From positions 186,001 to 250,000 of the forward strand of contig NZ_JAMRXH010000005.1 of NCBI RefSeq assembly GCF_023740735.1: a DNA stretch of 64,000 nucleotides, read 5' to 3'. The first letter of the stretch is position 1. Each line of letters begins with the position of its first letter. The position numbers and the translations under genes are program-made. Below are positions 55,225-62,823 of this stretch, one piece after another. The DNA comes from Nocardia sp. CDC159. GTDB taxonomy: Bacteria; Actinomycetota; Actinomycetes; Mycobacteriales; Mycobacteriaceae. The notes under the pieces were generated by a model. It worked only from the letters and a program-made list of their open reading frames with translations, was not told the origin of the DNA and searched no databases.

Positions 55225-55546
55225 GCGCGGAACGGACGCCGTCGTAGCCCCCGAACTCCGCTGCTTCGAGCTCGAGGCCTGGGAACGCTGCCGGTGTGTC
55301 GAGACCGGCCGTCAGCCGCAGCCACCGTGCCTCACGATAGGTGATGTCGGTCGGGCCGGATTCGTGTTCGTACATCGCGTGCAACAGCCATGCCGCGTGG
55401 GGTCGTGAGTCGATCTCATACCCACACCATCCGAGATCGGTTTCCGGCGTGCCCAGCCACGAAACCAGTTGTCGGTCGGCGAAATTCCAATCCACCACAG
55501 GAGCATACCGATCGGTACGACTCAGTGCGGGGTCCGTTACTGGCAT
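55225..55546 (-). pseudogene. Hypothetical gene truncated at a recombination junction
   Basis: From ATG 55546 about 105 residues look like real protein: YAPVVDWNFADRQLVSWLGTP, WCGYEIDSRPHAAWLLHAMYEHE, REARWLRLTAGLDTP, LELEAAEFGGYDGV. Then it runs into the antisense of the DUF6192-like remnant with no protein character. No family recognised. Its missing C terminus and the missing end of the facing gene meet at about 55215-55240, which suggests a deletion or recombination joining two fragments. Confidence 0.5.
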
Positions 55547-56074
55547 CCACGGGTCGGCGATAATGTGCGTAGAGCTCTATGGGCTGGCCTCCGATGAGCT
55601 GTTCGCGATCCCAGCGCACCCGCACGGTGCCGGTCTGCATCAGAGCTCGAAAAGGCTCACCAATGACAAAGGGCGTCGAATCGTGCGGGCGGGCTCGAAC
55701 CACGAGCAATCACACCCCTTGATGGCGGCCGGATCCGGACGACAGTGCGTTACGTAGTACACCTGATCGACGTGCCCGCGGCATTCCCTGTCGCGTGCTC
55801 GCCAGACTTCAACCGCAGACTTGGCGCGTGATTGTCGGTGTCGGGGGCGGGCATCTCGACGGCGGCATCGAGCAGGATTGGCCAGAAAGTGACCTGCCCT
55901 GTGAAATTCGCAGACCGAATGCGCTCTTCTTCGTAACGGTTTCCGGCTCGCATCAAGCGGCGATTTCGCTTCGGAAACCGAACATGTCTGACCGCCGATA
56001 TGAAACGTTCGGCGGTCAGACGCTGATTCGTAGCGGTCGCGGTGTGGTCAGCCGAGCCCGGCGACCTCGCCCGC
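55547..56074. other. Region with only weak open frames
   Basis: Two short minus-strand frames (55416-55709, which reads TGTVRVRWDREQLIGG, and 55750-55956) could be small genes or remnants; neither has a clear ribosome site. They are not annotated as genes. Confidence 0.35.
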
Positions 56075-56497
56075 TTACCTACCCGCCCACGCCTCGATAG
56101 TGGTCGTCTTTCGGCTTCTGTCTATGAAGATCCGGAAAGATTCACCGTCGCGATTGGCCACTACTGGTGTATGGTGCCGGTCCCCGTTGCAGTCGTGGGT
56201 CTTGGTTCCCTTTTGCCCGGTATTGAGATTCTTGATCGTGACCTTTGCCTGGCCGCCTCCGTGGCATGAGAATACCGCTCGACCCACCCTCGAGCCCCGG
56301 GGCAATGTGTAATTCTGTGACTGCCATTTACCGCCATGTCCTTCGAGGTAATCTGCGGAGATGGTGCTTTGCCATACCTTGGTCCACCGCACGGGGGCGG
56401 GCGCTTCCGGTTGCGCGGTAGCCGCTCCCGCTCCCGCGAGTCCGGCGGTCACCAGCGCGGCGGCAGTAGCGAGAGTAATGCTCTTGCGTGCGTTCAT
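56075..56497 (-). CDS. Secreted small protein, hypothetical
   Basis: 140 aa from ATG 56497 with AAAGGA eight bases upstream. A clear Sec signal: Arg-Lys start, hydrophobic LATAAALVTAGLAGAGA, and a cleavage-like ATA-QP. The mature part of about 110 residues is basic and polar, with two cysteines (FSCHGG and HDCNGD) that could form one disulphide, and a beta-rich pattern. I do not recognise a family. A secreted effector, inhibitor or bacteriocin-like role is possible but unsupported. It is divergent from the large AfsR-like regulator. Confidence 0.7.
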   Translation of the reverse strand: MNARKSITLATAAALVTAGLAGAGAATAQPEAPAPVRWTKVWQSTISADYLEGHGGKWQSQNYTLPRGSRVGRAVFSCHGGGQAKVTIKNLNTGQKGTKTHDCNGDRHHTPVVANRDGESFRIFIDRSRKTTTIEAWAGR

Positions 56498-56880
56498 GAT
56501 CAATCCTTTTGGTGTGGTTTCTCGAGCCCGACGCTTTCTCGCGGCTGCCTCGCCGCGGTCCCGCATCGGCACCCAACTGCGATGTTGTCGAACATTTCGA
56601 ACCCGTCCAGACCGCCGTTGTCCGCACGATCTGCCGGTGCACCAAAAGGTTTCTCCTCTTCGCGTGCAAACAGCTGAAATACCGCTTGAACACCTGGCCA
56701 TCGGCCATCGCGGCCGTAAATCCCCTCCAGCACGATCACCGGCCATCCTCCCCAGCCGGGCCCAGGTCGCCCTGATCCGACAGAAACCGTAGCCGGATAA
56801 GTCGGCGGTTCACGGTGGTGACGTGGTTAGATTCGGGTGCTGGGCTGTTGAACGGTCGCGATCCTGGGAAGGGATTTGCC
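56498..56880. promoter_or_regulatory. Divergent intergenic region (383 bases)
   Basis: Contains the promoters for the secreted protein (left) and the AfsR-like regulator (right). A minus-strand frame of 79 codons ends just before the secreted-protein start (56500-56739) but has no recognisable character. GGGAAGGG at 56867-56874 is the ribosome site of the regulator. Confidence 0.4.
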
Positions 56881-59800
56881 GTGGAGCAGATACGGTACGG
56901 CGTCCTCGGCTCCATGATGGCGTGGCGGGATGGGCGAGTCCTCGCGCTGGGTCCGGCGAAACAACAAACCGTGCTGGCTGTGCTGCTGTTGGAGATGAAC
57001 CGGCCGGTACCGGTGACAGCGATCATCGACGCGGTGTGGGGTGAGCAACCGCCGAACGAGGCTCGTAATGTTGTGCAGAGCTACGTCAGCCGTCTGCGGC
57101 GGGCACTACGGTTCGGTCCCGCGGCGGGTGAGTCGGATCCCGGGTTGGGGTGGACCGACGCGGGGTACGTGTTACGCGGCGACACCGCTGCGGTGGACCT
57201 TGTCGTGTTCGAGCAGCACCTGGCACAGGCTGAGGACTGCCGCCGCCGCGGCGATCTCGCCGCGGCGACCGAGCAGATTGATGCGGCGCTGGACCTCTGG
57301 CGCGGTGAGCCGTTCAGCGGTCTGGAAGGTCGACTGATCGAGACGGAACGCCGACGGTTGCAGGAGCGCCATCTAGCCGCCCTGGAACTGCGGGCGGCGA
57401 TCACCCTGGATCGCGGATTGCACAGCGACGCCGTCGCCGAGCTCACCCACCTGGTGGCGGCCCACCCACTGCAGGAGCGGCTACGGGGTCTGCTGATGGT
57501 AGCGCTCTACCGCTGTGGTCGTCAGGCCGACGCGCTCGCGGTATTCCTGGAGACACGGCACCAACTAGCCGAGGAACTGGGTATCGAACCCGGACCGGAG
57601 CTCTGCCGATTACATCAGCGAATTCTGGCCGGTGACCCGGAACTGGCCGTTCCCCCGCAGGTGAAACCACCGACTGGCCGCAACGATCTTCCCGGTGACA
57701 TCGCCGACTACACCGGTCGCGACGAGGAGATGCAGCAACTGTATGCCGTGCTTCCCAGGGAGGGGGACGGCGCGACCGCGGTGATCATCGAGGCGATCGA
57801 TGGCATGGCCGGTGTCGGCAAAACCGTGCTCGCGGTGCATGCCGCCCACCAGCTCACCGAGCGCTACCCCGACGCACAACTCTTCATCGATCTGCAAGGA
57901 CACAGCGAGGACCATCGCGGCATCGAACCGATGATGGCCCTCGACATACTCTTGCGCGCCCTTGACGTGCCGGGCACGAAGATCCCCCAAACCTTGGCTG
58001 AGCGGGCGGCACTGTGGCGTGCCGAACTCGCCCAACGCCGAGTGCTGGTGGTTTTGGACAACGCCGCCGATGCCGCCCAAGTCCGGCCGCTGCTGCCCGG
58101 AAACGCTGGTTGCCTCGCCCTGATCACCAGCCGACGACGGATGGTGGCCCTGGATGCCGCGCAGATCCTGTCCCTGGAGGTGCTCGACCACGGCGAGGCG
58201 GTCACCTTGTTCAGCCGGATCCTCGGGGATGACCGTGCCACCACCGATCCCGCTGCGACCGCTGATCTCATGGAACGGTGCGGCTATTTGCCGCTGGCCA
58301 TCCGGATCGCCGCCGGACGGCTGCGCTCGCGCCCAGCATGGACGGTCGCGCACCTAGCCATGCGTTTGAGCGAAGGACAACGACGGCTCGACGAGCTGGC
58401 GATCGGCGACCGCGGCGTGGCCGGCGCTTTCGCTCTGTCCTACGAACATCTCACGCCCGACCAGCAGCGCCTGTTTCGACTACTGGGCCTGCATCCAGGC
58501 CCCGACTTCGATACCTACCTTGTCGCAGCCCTGGCCGACATCGGCCTGGTCGAGGCCGATCGGTTGCTGGAAGAACTGGTCGACATCCACCTGATCCAGC
58601 AACCCGCACCTGGCCGATACCGTTTCCACGACCTGCTCCATCGATATGCCGTTCAACTATCCGCCGGCAGTGATACCGCCGCCGACCGCCACGCAGCACT
58701 GACCCGTGCGTTGGATTACTACGTGCACACCGCCTCTAGGGCCATGGACATTGTCGTCCCATACGACAAGAGCCTTCGACCTGACATCTCTGTCGCGGCG
58801 ACTCCCACCCCAACTTTGTCCGACTGTGGGCAGGCGGGAGCGTGGCTGGAGACCGAACGGCTCAATCTCCTGGCCGCCGTTCGCCACGCCGCCGACCATG
58901 GTTGGTCTGCCCATGCCGGCCAGTTGTCCGCCATTCTGATGCGCTACCTCGACCTGCGCGGCCACAATGACGACGCACTCGTCGTACACGCCCATGTTGT
59001 CGCGGCCGCCCACGACCGCACCAGCGGTCGCGCGGTCGAATGCGTTGCGCAGACTGGTCATGCCCTGGCGCTTCTGCGGGCGTCCCGCTTCGAGGAGGCG
59101 CTGGCGCATGGCCTGCAGGCGCTGAGCTTGGCTCGAGCCATCGGCAACCGCGAAATCGAAGGCTATCTGTTGCAGGGGCGCGCCGTCGTAGAGTGGCGGC
59201 TGGGCCGCTTGAAGGAGGCCCTGGCGCATGGACTGCAGGCGCTGAGCCTGGCCCGAGCCATCGGCAACCGCGAAATCGAAAGCTATGCGCTGCACAGCAT
59301 CGGCCTTGTCCACGAACGGACGGGGCGGTTCACCGAGGCGTTCATCTATTTTCAGCGGGCCTTGGACTTAGCTCGTGACCACGGCAATCGCGAGATCGAA
59401 TACCAAGCGCTGCACGGCACCGGCGTTGTCTATCGGCGTCTGGGACGCAATGCCGAGGCGTTGAACTACGCCCAGCAGTCCCTGAACGTCGCCCGCGCCA
59501 CCGGCAGCCGAGCGGCCGAATGCCAGGCGCTCCACGACGTCGGATCCGCTTGCCGACGCATGGGACGCTTCGACGAGGCATTCGCCCACTTCCGGAAATC
59601 CCTGACCCTTGCCCGTGACACCGGGGACCGCGCTCTTGAATGTCAGGCGCTGCTCGGCCTCGGCGAGACCGCGTACTCCACCAACGATCAACGCCAAGCC
59701 CAAGACCATCTCCGCCAAACCCTCGCTCTCGCCAGCGAGATCGGCGAGCGCTACCACCAGGCGCGCGCCCACGACAATCTCGCCCACACCCTCCTGGACA

Positions 59801-59919
59801 CCGACCCCCACACCGCGCACACCCACTGGCTGCAATCCCTCGACCTCTACACCGACCTCGGCGCTCCCGAAGCCAACGACGTAGCCCACCACCTCGCCAG
59901 CATCGACAGGCCCCAGTGA
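56881..59919 (+). CDS. AfsR-like SARP/NB-ARC/TPR regulator
   Basis: 1012 aa from GTG 56881 with GGGAAGGG upstream; ATG/GTG further up lack this. Order: winged helix (YGVLGSMMAWRDGRVLALG, NVVQSYVSRLRRAL), BTAD domain to about 260 (GIEPGPELCRLHQRILAGDPEL), NB-ARC ATPase with Walker A GMAGVGKTVLAVHAAHQL and Walker B-like RRVLVVLDNA, then about six TPR repeats of 40 residues. Two neighbouring repeats (DNA about 59090-59170 and 59210-59290) are nearly identical, a recent duplication. Such proteins respond to a phosphorylation or small-molecule signal; the nearby peptide/amidoligase operon is a candidate target. Confidence 0.9.
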   Translation: MEQIRYGVLGSMMAWRDGRVLALGPAKQQTVLAVLLLEMNRPVPVTAIIDAVWGEQPPNEARNVVQSYVSRLRRALRFGPAAGESDPGLGWTDAGYVLRGDTAAVDLVVFEQHLAQAEDCRRRGDLAAATEQIDAALDLWRGEPFSGLEGRLIETERRRLQERHLAALELRAAITLDRGLHSDAVAELTHLVAAHPLQERLRGLLMVALYRCGRQADALAVFLETRHQLAEELGIEPGPELCRLHQRILAGDPELAVPPQVKPPTGRNDLPGDIADYTGRDEEMQQLYAVLPREGDGATAVIIEAIDGMAGVGKTVLAVHAAHQLTERYPDAQLFIDLQGHSEDHRGIEPMMALDILLRALDVPGTKIPQTLAERAALWRAELAQRRVLVVLDNAADAAQVRPLLPGNAGCLALITSRRRMVALDAAQILSLEVLDHGEAVTLFSRILGDDRATTDPAATADLMERCGYLPLAIRIAAGRLRSRPAWTVAHLAMRLSEGQRRLDELAIGDRGVAGAFALSYEHLTPDQQRLFRLLGLHPGPDFDTYLVAALADIGLVEADRLLEELVDIHLIQQPAPGRYRFHDLLHRYAVQLSAGSDTAADRHAALTRALDYYVHTASRAMDIVVPYDKSLRPDISVAATPTPTLSDCGQAGAWLETERLNLLAAVRHAADHGWSAHAGQLSAILMRYLDLRGHNDDALVVHAHVVAAAHDRTSGRAVECVAQTGHALALLRASRFEEALAHGLQALSLARAIGNREIEGYLLQGRAVVEWRLGRLKEALAHGLQALSLARAIGNREIESYALHSIGLVHERTGRFTEAFIYFQRALDLARDHGNREIEYQALHGTGVVYRRLGRNAEALNYAQQSLNVARATGSRAAECQALHDVGSACRRMGRFDEAFAHFRKSLTLARDTGDRALECQALLGLGETAYSTNDQRQAQDHLRQTLALASEIGERYHQARAHDNLAHTLLDTDPHTAHTHWLQSLDLYTDLGAPEANDVAHHLASIDRPQ

Positions 59920-60452
59920 ACCGAGACGCGGACGAATACTCTTGATTCGCGGCTCGCCGGGCCCGGGTGGTTTGGTTCAAGGTTTGTTGGTGTCTGCCGA
60001 GTGGTCCGTCGCCCGTGCTTCCGCCAAGAACCTGGGGCGACGGACCCAGCGAGGCGCGCCCAGACGAGGTCATCGTTCGAACCCCTCCGACCCCTAGCGA
60101 TGCCGATCGACGCTCTCGATCGTCGATCGCTTTATCGACACCGGACCGCCGCGGCCGGAGGTTCTGATCCCCTGCGCGTCGCAAGCGTCCAGGAAAGTGT
60201 CGAAAACCATTGGTGTCCAACAATTCTTGTCGGGCCCTTCCCGTACGTACAGTCCGAACGCAGGGTCAGCTCAGTCTCATTGCGCGTTCCAGGCCGCTCA
60301 GTCCGGCGTCGAAGGCGCTGGGCCCCGCGCGCGCTGGAGGAGGTGCTCGACCAGGCCGCGAGCGGCGGGGTGGTTGTACACGTAGTGGGGCCCGGTCCTC
60401 CGCCGTTATCGTGCGAAAGCGGAACCCACCTTAAGCAAAAGGAAGGTGCCCG
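59920..60452. other. Intergenic with a long hairpin, no gene recognised
   Basis: 533 bases. Open frames are present but lack ribosome sites. It contains the hairpin at 60004-60045 and the promoter region for the small peptide gene; AAGGAAGG at about 60439-60446 is that gene's ribosome site. Confidence 0.4.
60004..60045 (+). terminator. Hairpin with 11-base arms after the AfsR-like gene
   Basis: GTCCGTCGCCC at 60004-60014 pairs with GGGCGACGGAC at 60035-60045 around a 20-base loop, extended by one G-C pair. No T-tract follows. It may terminate the regulator transcript or be a regulatory RNA structure. Confidence 0.4.
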
Positions 60453-60638
60453 ATGAACGGTCGCGATCCGCCGCGAGCCCCGCACGAACTCGCGCGCAAG
60501 CCCGCGATCGATGCGGCCGAACACGACGTCCGCACACGTCTGGCCGTCGTCGACCGCACGCTGTCCAGTCTCATCTGCGCCGGCCCACACCTGTCGGTGC
60601 CCGTGGTGTGTCCGTTCGTCGCGATTTCCACTTCCTAG
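60453..60638 (+). CDS. Small peptide, candidate precursor for the amidoligase operon
   Basis: 61 aa. A strong ribosome site (AAGGAAGG, seven bases before the ATG) and a following terminator show a real, independently expressed gene. The first 38 residues are charged and helical (ARKPAIDAAEHDVRTRLAVVDR). The last 22 change character to hydrophobic residues with two Cys and several Ser/Thr (ICAGPHLSVP then VVCPFVAISTS). This leader/core split resembles precursors of ribosomally made, modified peptides. The amidoligase genes begin 86 bases downstream in the same direction. No homologue is recognised, so the role is inferred. Confidence 0.6.
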   Translation: MNGRDPPRAPHELARKPAIDAAEHDVRTRLAVVDRTLSSLICAGPHLSVPVVCPFVAISTS

Positions 60639-60652
60639 CAAAGCCTTCTTCA

Positions 60653-60688
60653 GTGCCGTGACGGAAATTCCTCCGTCACGGCACTTTT
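60653..60688 (+). terminator. Rho-independent terminator after the small peptide gene
   Basis: GTGCCGTGACGGA at 60653-60665 pairs perfectly with TCCGTCACGGCAC at 60672-60684, six-base loop, followed by TTTT. It lies between the peptide and the first amidoligase. Partial readthrough would give much peptide and little enzyme, as in many modified-peptide clusters. Confidence 0.8.
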
Positions 60689-60723
60689 CGCTTCTTCGGT
60701 CCTCGATTGGGAGGTGATCTGCC

Positions 60724-61938
60724 ATGCCTACATCAGTACTGCGGTCCGGTGGGTGCGCGGTGTGCTGCTCGCGCGGCCCTGGCGCCCGGATGCGTGACGT
60801 CGACGGCGAGACGGTGTGCTTGTGCGACGAATGCGTATCGCGTCTGGATTGCTGTGATCACTGCCGCCGACCGTCGCGGCGGCTCGCGGTCACCTACGAG
60901 CTGCAGCGATTGTGCCGCCGGTGTTCCTCGGAGTGGCTGGTGTGTGTCCATTGCGGCTACCACACCCCACCGGGGTTTCCCACCGACACCGGTGGGCATG
61001 CGTGCCCGCTGTGCGCGCGGCGATTGTGCGACTACTGCCACCGATGCGGTCGCTACTCCGCGGCGGCACGCTATGTGTCCGGTGGAGACCGTGCCTGCCA
61101 GCGCTGCGCGACCGAATTCTTCGACTCGTGCCCGGACTGCGGCACGCTGGTGCCCCGTCGCGGGGTCTGCGATACCTGCCACCGCTTCCCGCACGTGCGT
61201 GGCTACGGGTATCGGCCCGATCCGTTGTTCTTCGGCGCCGGTCCGCTGTTTCTGGGGTTGGAGCTGGAAATCGTTGTCCCCGAAGCGGACTACGACGACT
61301 GCGTCGCGCGTGCTTACGACCGGCTCGGGCCACTGGGGTATCTGAAAGAGGATTCCTCGATCCGGCCGCTGGGCTTCGAGCTGGTCACCCATCCCATGTC
61401 CTACGGGTTCGCCCTCACCGAATTCCCCTGGCCGTTGCTCGAGGAGCTCGCTGACCTGGGCTGTGTCTCCGACGAACGGGTGGGCCTGCACGTACACGCC
61501 TCCCGGGCCGGGTTCGCCAGCCCCGCCCACATCTACCGGTGGGCCAAACTCGTCTACCGCAACCAGGAGCAGACCGTCACGCTGGCACGGCGGCACTCGA
61601 CGCGGTACGCCGGGTTCTCCGCGGATGCGCGCGCACGGATCAAGGACTCCGCGAAAGGTGACCTGAGCCGGTTCGGGCTCAACCGTTACCAGGCGATCAA
61701 CCCACACCCTCGCCACACCCTCGAACTGCGGGTGTTCGCCGGATCCCTGGACACCGAGCAGGTGCAGGCCGCGCTCGCGTTCACCGCTGCCAGCATCGAA
61801 TACACCCGCCTGCTGTCTGCCGCCGACGTCCTGCATCACGACGGCTGGGTGTGGACGCGGTTCGCCGAGTGGGTCGCCGCCCGCCCCGACTACGCGCCAC
61901 TGTCCGCGCAGATGGAGGCCCTCGGATGTGCCTGCTGA
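60724..61938 (+). CDS. Cys-rich amidoligase family protein (first copy)
   Basis: 404 aa, ATG with GGGAGGTGA upstream. Residues 1-160 contain nine CxxC pairs (at about 11, 34, 44, 64, 74, 94, 102-108, 125, 136 and 149), so several zinc ribbons. From about 175 the glutamine-synthetase-like fold of the Amidoligase_2 family follows: FLGLELEIVV, GFELVTHPMS, GLHVHASRAGF, YQAINPHPRHTLELRVF. These enzymes join an amino group to a carboxylate with ATP. The Zn-ribbon part may bind the substrate peptide or tRNA. It is translated with the next gene, which starts inside its 3' end. Confidence 0.78.
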   Translation: MPTSVLRSGGCAVCCSRGPGARMRDVDGETVCLCDECVSRLDCCDHCRRPSRRLAVTYELQRLCRRCSSEWLVCVHCGYHTPPGFPTDTGGHACPLCARRLCDYCHRCGRYSAAARYVSGGDRACQRCATEFFDSCPDCGTLVPRRGVCDTCHRFPHVRGYGYRPDPLFFGAGPLFLGLELEIVVPEADYDDCVARAYDRLGPLGYLKEDSSIRPLGFELVTHPMSYGFALTEFPWPLLEELADLGCVSDERVGLHVHASRAGFASPAHIYRWAKLVYRNQEQTVTLARRHSTRYAGFSADARARIKDSAKGDLSRFGLNRYQAINPHPRHTLELRVFAGSLDTEQVQAALAFTAASIEYTRLLSAADVLHHDGWVWTRFAEWVAARPDYAPLSAQMEALGCAC

Positions 61939-62717
61939 CCTACCTGCCGCCCGGCACCGCCCCCGACAACGACGCGTTGACCGCCGGGGCTCGGGTCAAT
62001 CGCGACGGGCACGGCTTCGCGATCGTCACCGACAGCAACATCCTCGTCGGCCACGGCATGGACGCGGAAACGGTGATCGCCGAGTTCGTCCGTGTCCGGA
62101 ACGATTTCCCAGACGGTCCCGCGTTGTTTCATTCTCGCCTGGCCACGCACGGCGCCATCAGTATCAGCAACTGCCACCCGTTTCACTTGGGCCGCGACCA
62201 GCGGACCGTGCTGGCCCACAACGGTGTCCTGCCCCGGCGGGTGCAGCCCCGCGGGCGTGACCTCCGCTCGGACACTCGGATCGCCGCGGAGGAATACCTC
62301 CCCGCTCGTCCGTTCGGGTCCCTCGACACCGCGCGGGGGCGGCGCAGGCTCGAATCCTGGCTCGGTGCCAGCAAACTGATCCTTACCACCAATCCCGAGT
62401 ACGCGGCGCAGGGCTACATCTTCAACGAGCACGCCGGGATGTGGCACGGCGGCATCTGGTACTCCAACGCCAGCTACCTACCCGGGCACCAGGCGAGCTG
62501 GGTGTGGATGCACACCTGCGGACGCTGCCACACCGTCGACTTCGCCCGCCTCGGCCGCTACTGCGGGATCTGCGGCTGGTGCTTCTGGTGCACCAACCCC
62601 CACCCCGACTGCGACTGCACCCCCTCACCCCAGGTGACCGCAACGGTCACCTCGATCTCCCCGCCCCACCGCCGCGGCCACCAGCTGGCTTTCTTGCCGA
62701 CCGCGGGAGATCCCTGA
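61926..62717 (+). CDS. Class II glutamine amidotransferase-like Ntn hydrolase
   Basis: 263 aa from ATG 61926, overlapping the amidoligase end by 13 bases. After Met removal the N-terminal Cys (MCLLTYLPPG) is the nucleophile of an Ntn-type amidotransferase. Supporting motifs: NRDGHGFAIV, LFHSRLATHGAISISNCHPF, LAHNGVLP, and ILTTNPEYAAQGYIFNEHAGMW. A C-terminal Cys-rich segment (CGRCHTVDF, CGICGWCFWC) probably binds zinc. It would supply ammonia from glutamine, or hydrolyse a glutamyl bond, for the amidoligases on either side. Confidence 0.8.
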   Translation: MCLLTYLPPGTAPDNDALTAGARVNRDGHGFAIVTDSNILVGHGMDAETVIAEFVRVRNDFPDGPALFHSRLATHGAISISNCHPFHLGRDQRTVLAHNGVLPRRVQPRGRDLRSDTRIAAEEYLPARPFGSLDTARGRRRLESWLGASKLILTTNPEYAAQGYIFNEHAGMWHGGIWYSNASYLPGHQASWVWMHTCGRCHTVDFARLGRYCGICGWCFWCTNPHPDCDCTPSPQVTATVTSISPPHRRGHQLAFLPTAGDP

Positions 62718-62823
62718 CCGGCCACGCCAACCCACCCGGTGCCCCGCCGGGCTCGTTTCCCGTGCGAGCCCGGCGGGCGCCGTCGCATGTCCGCAATCCC
62801 ACTGTCCTGGAAGGCGATCCCTC

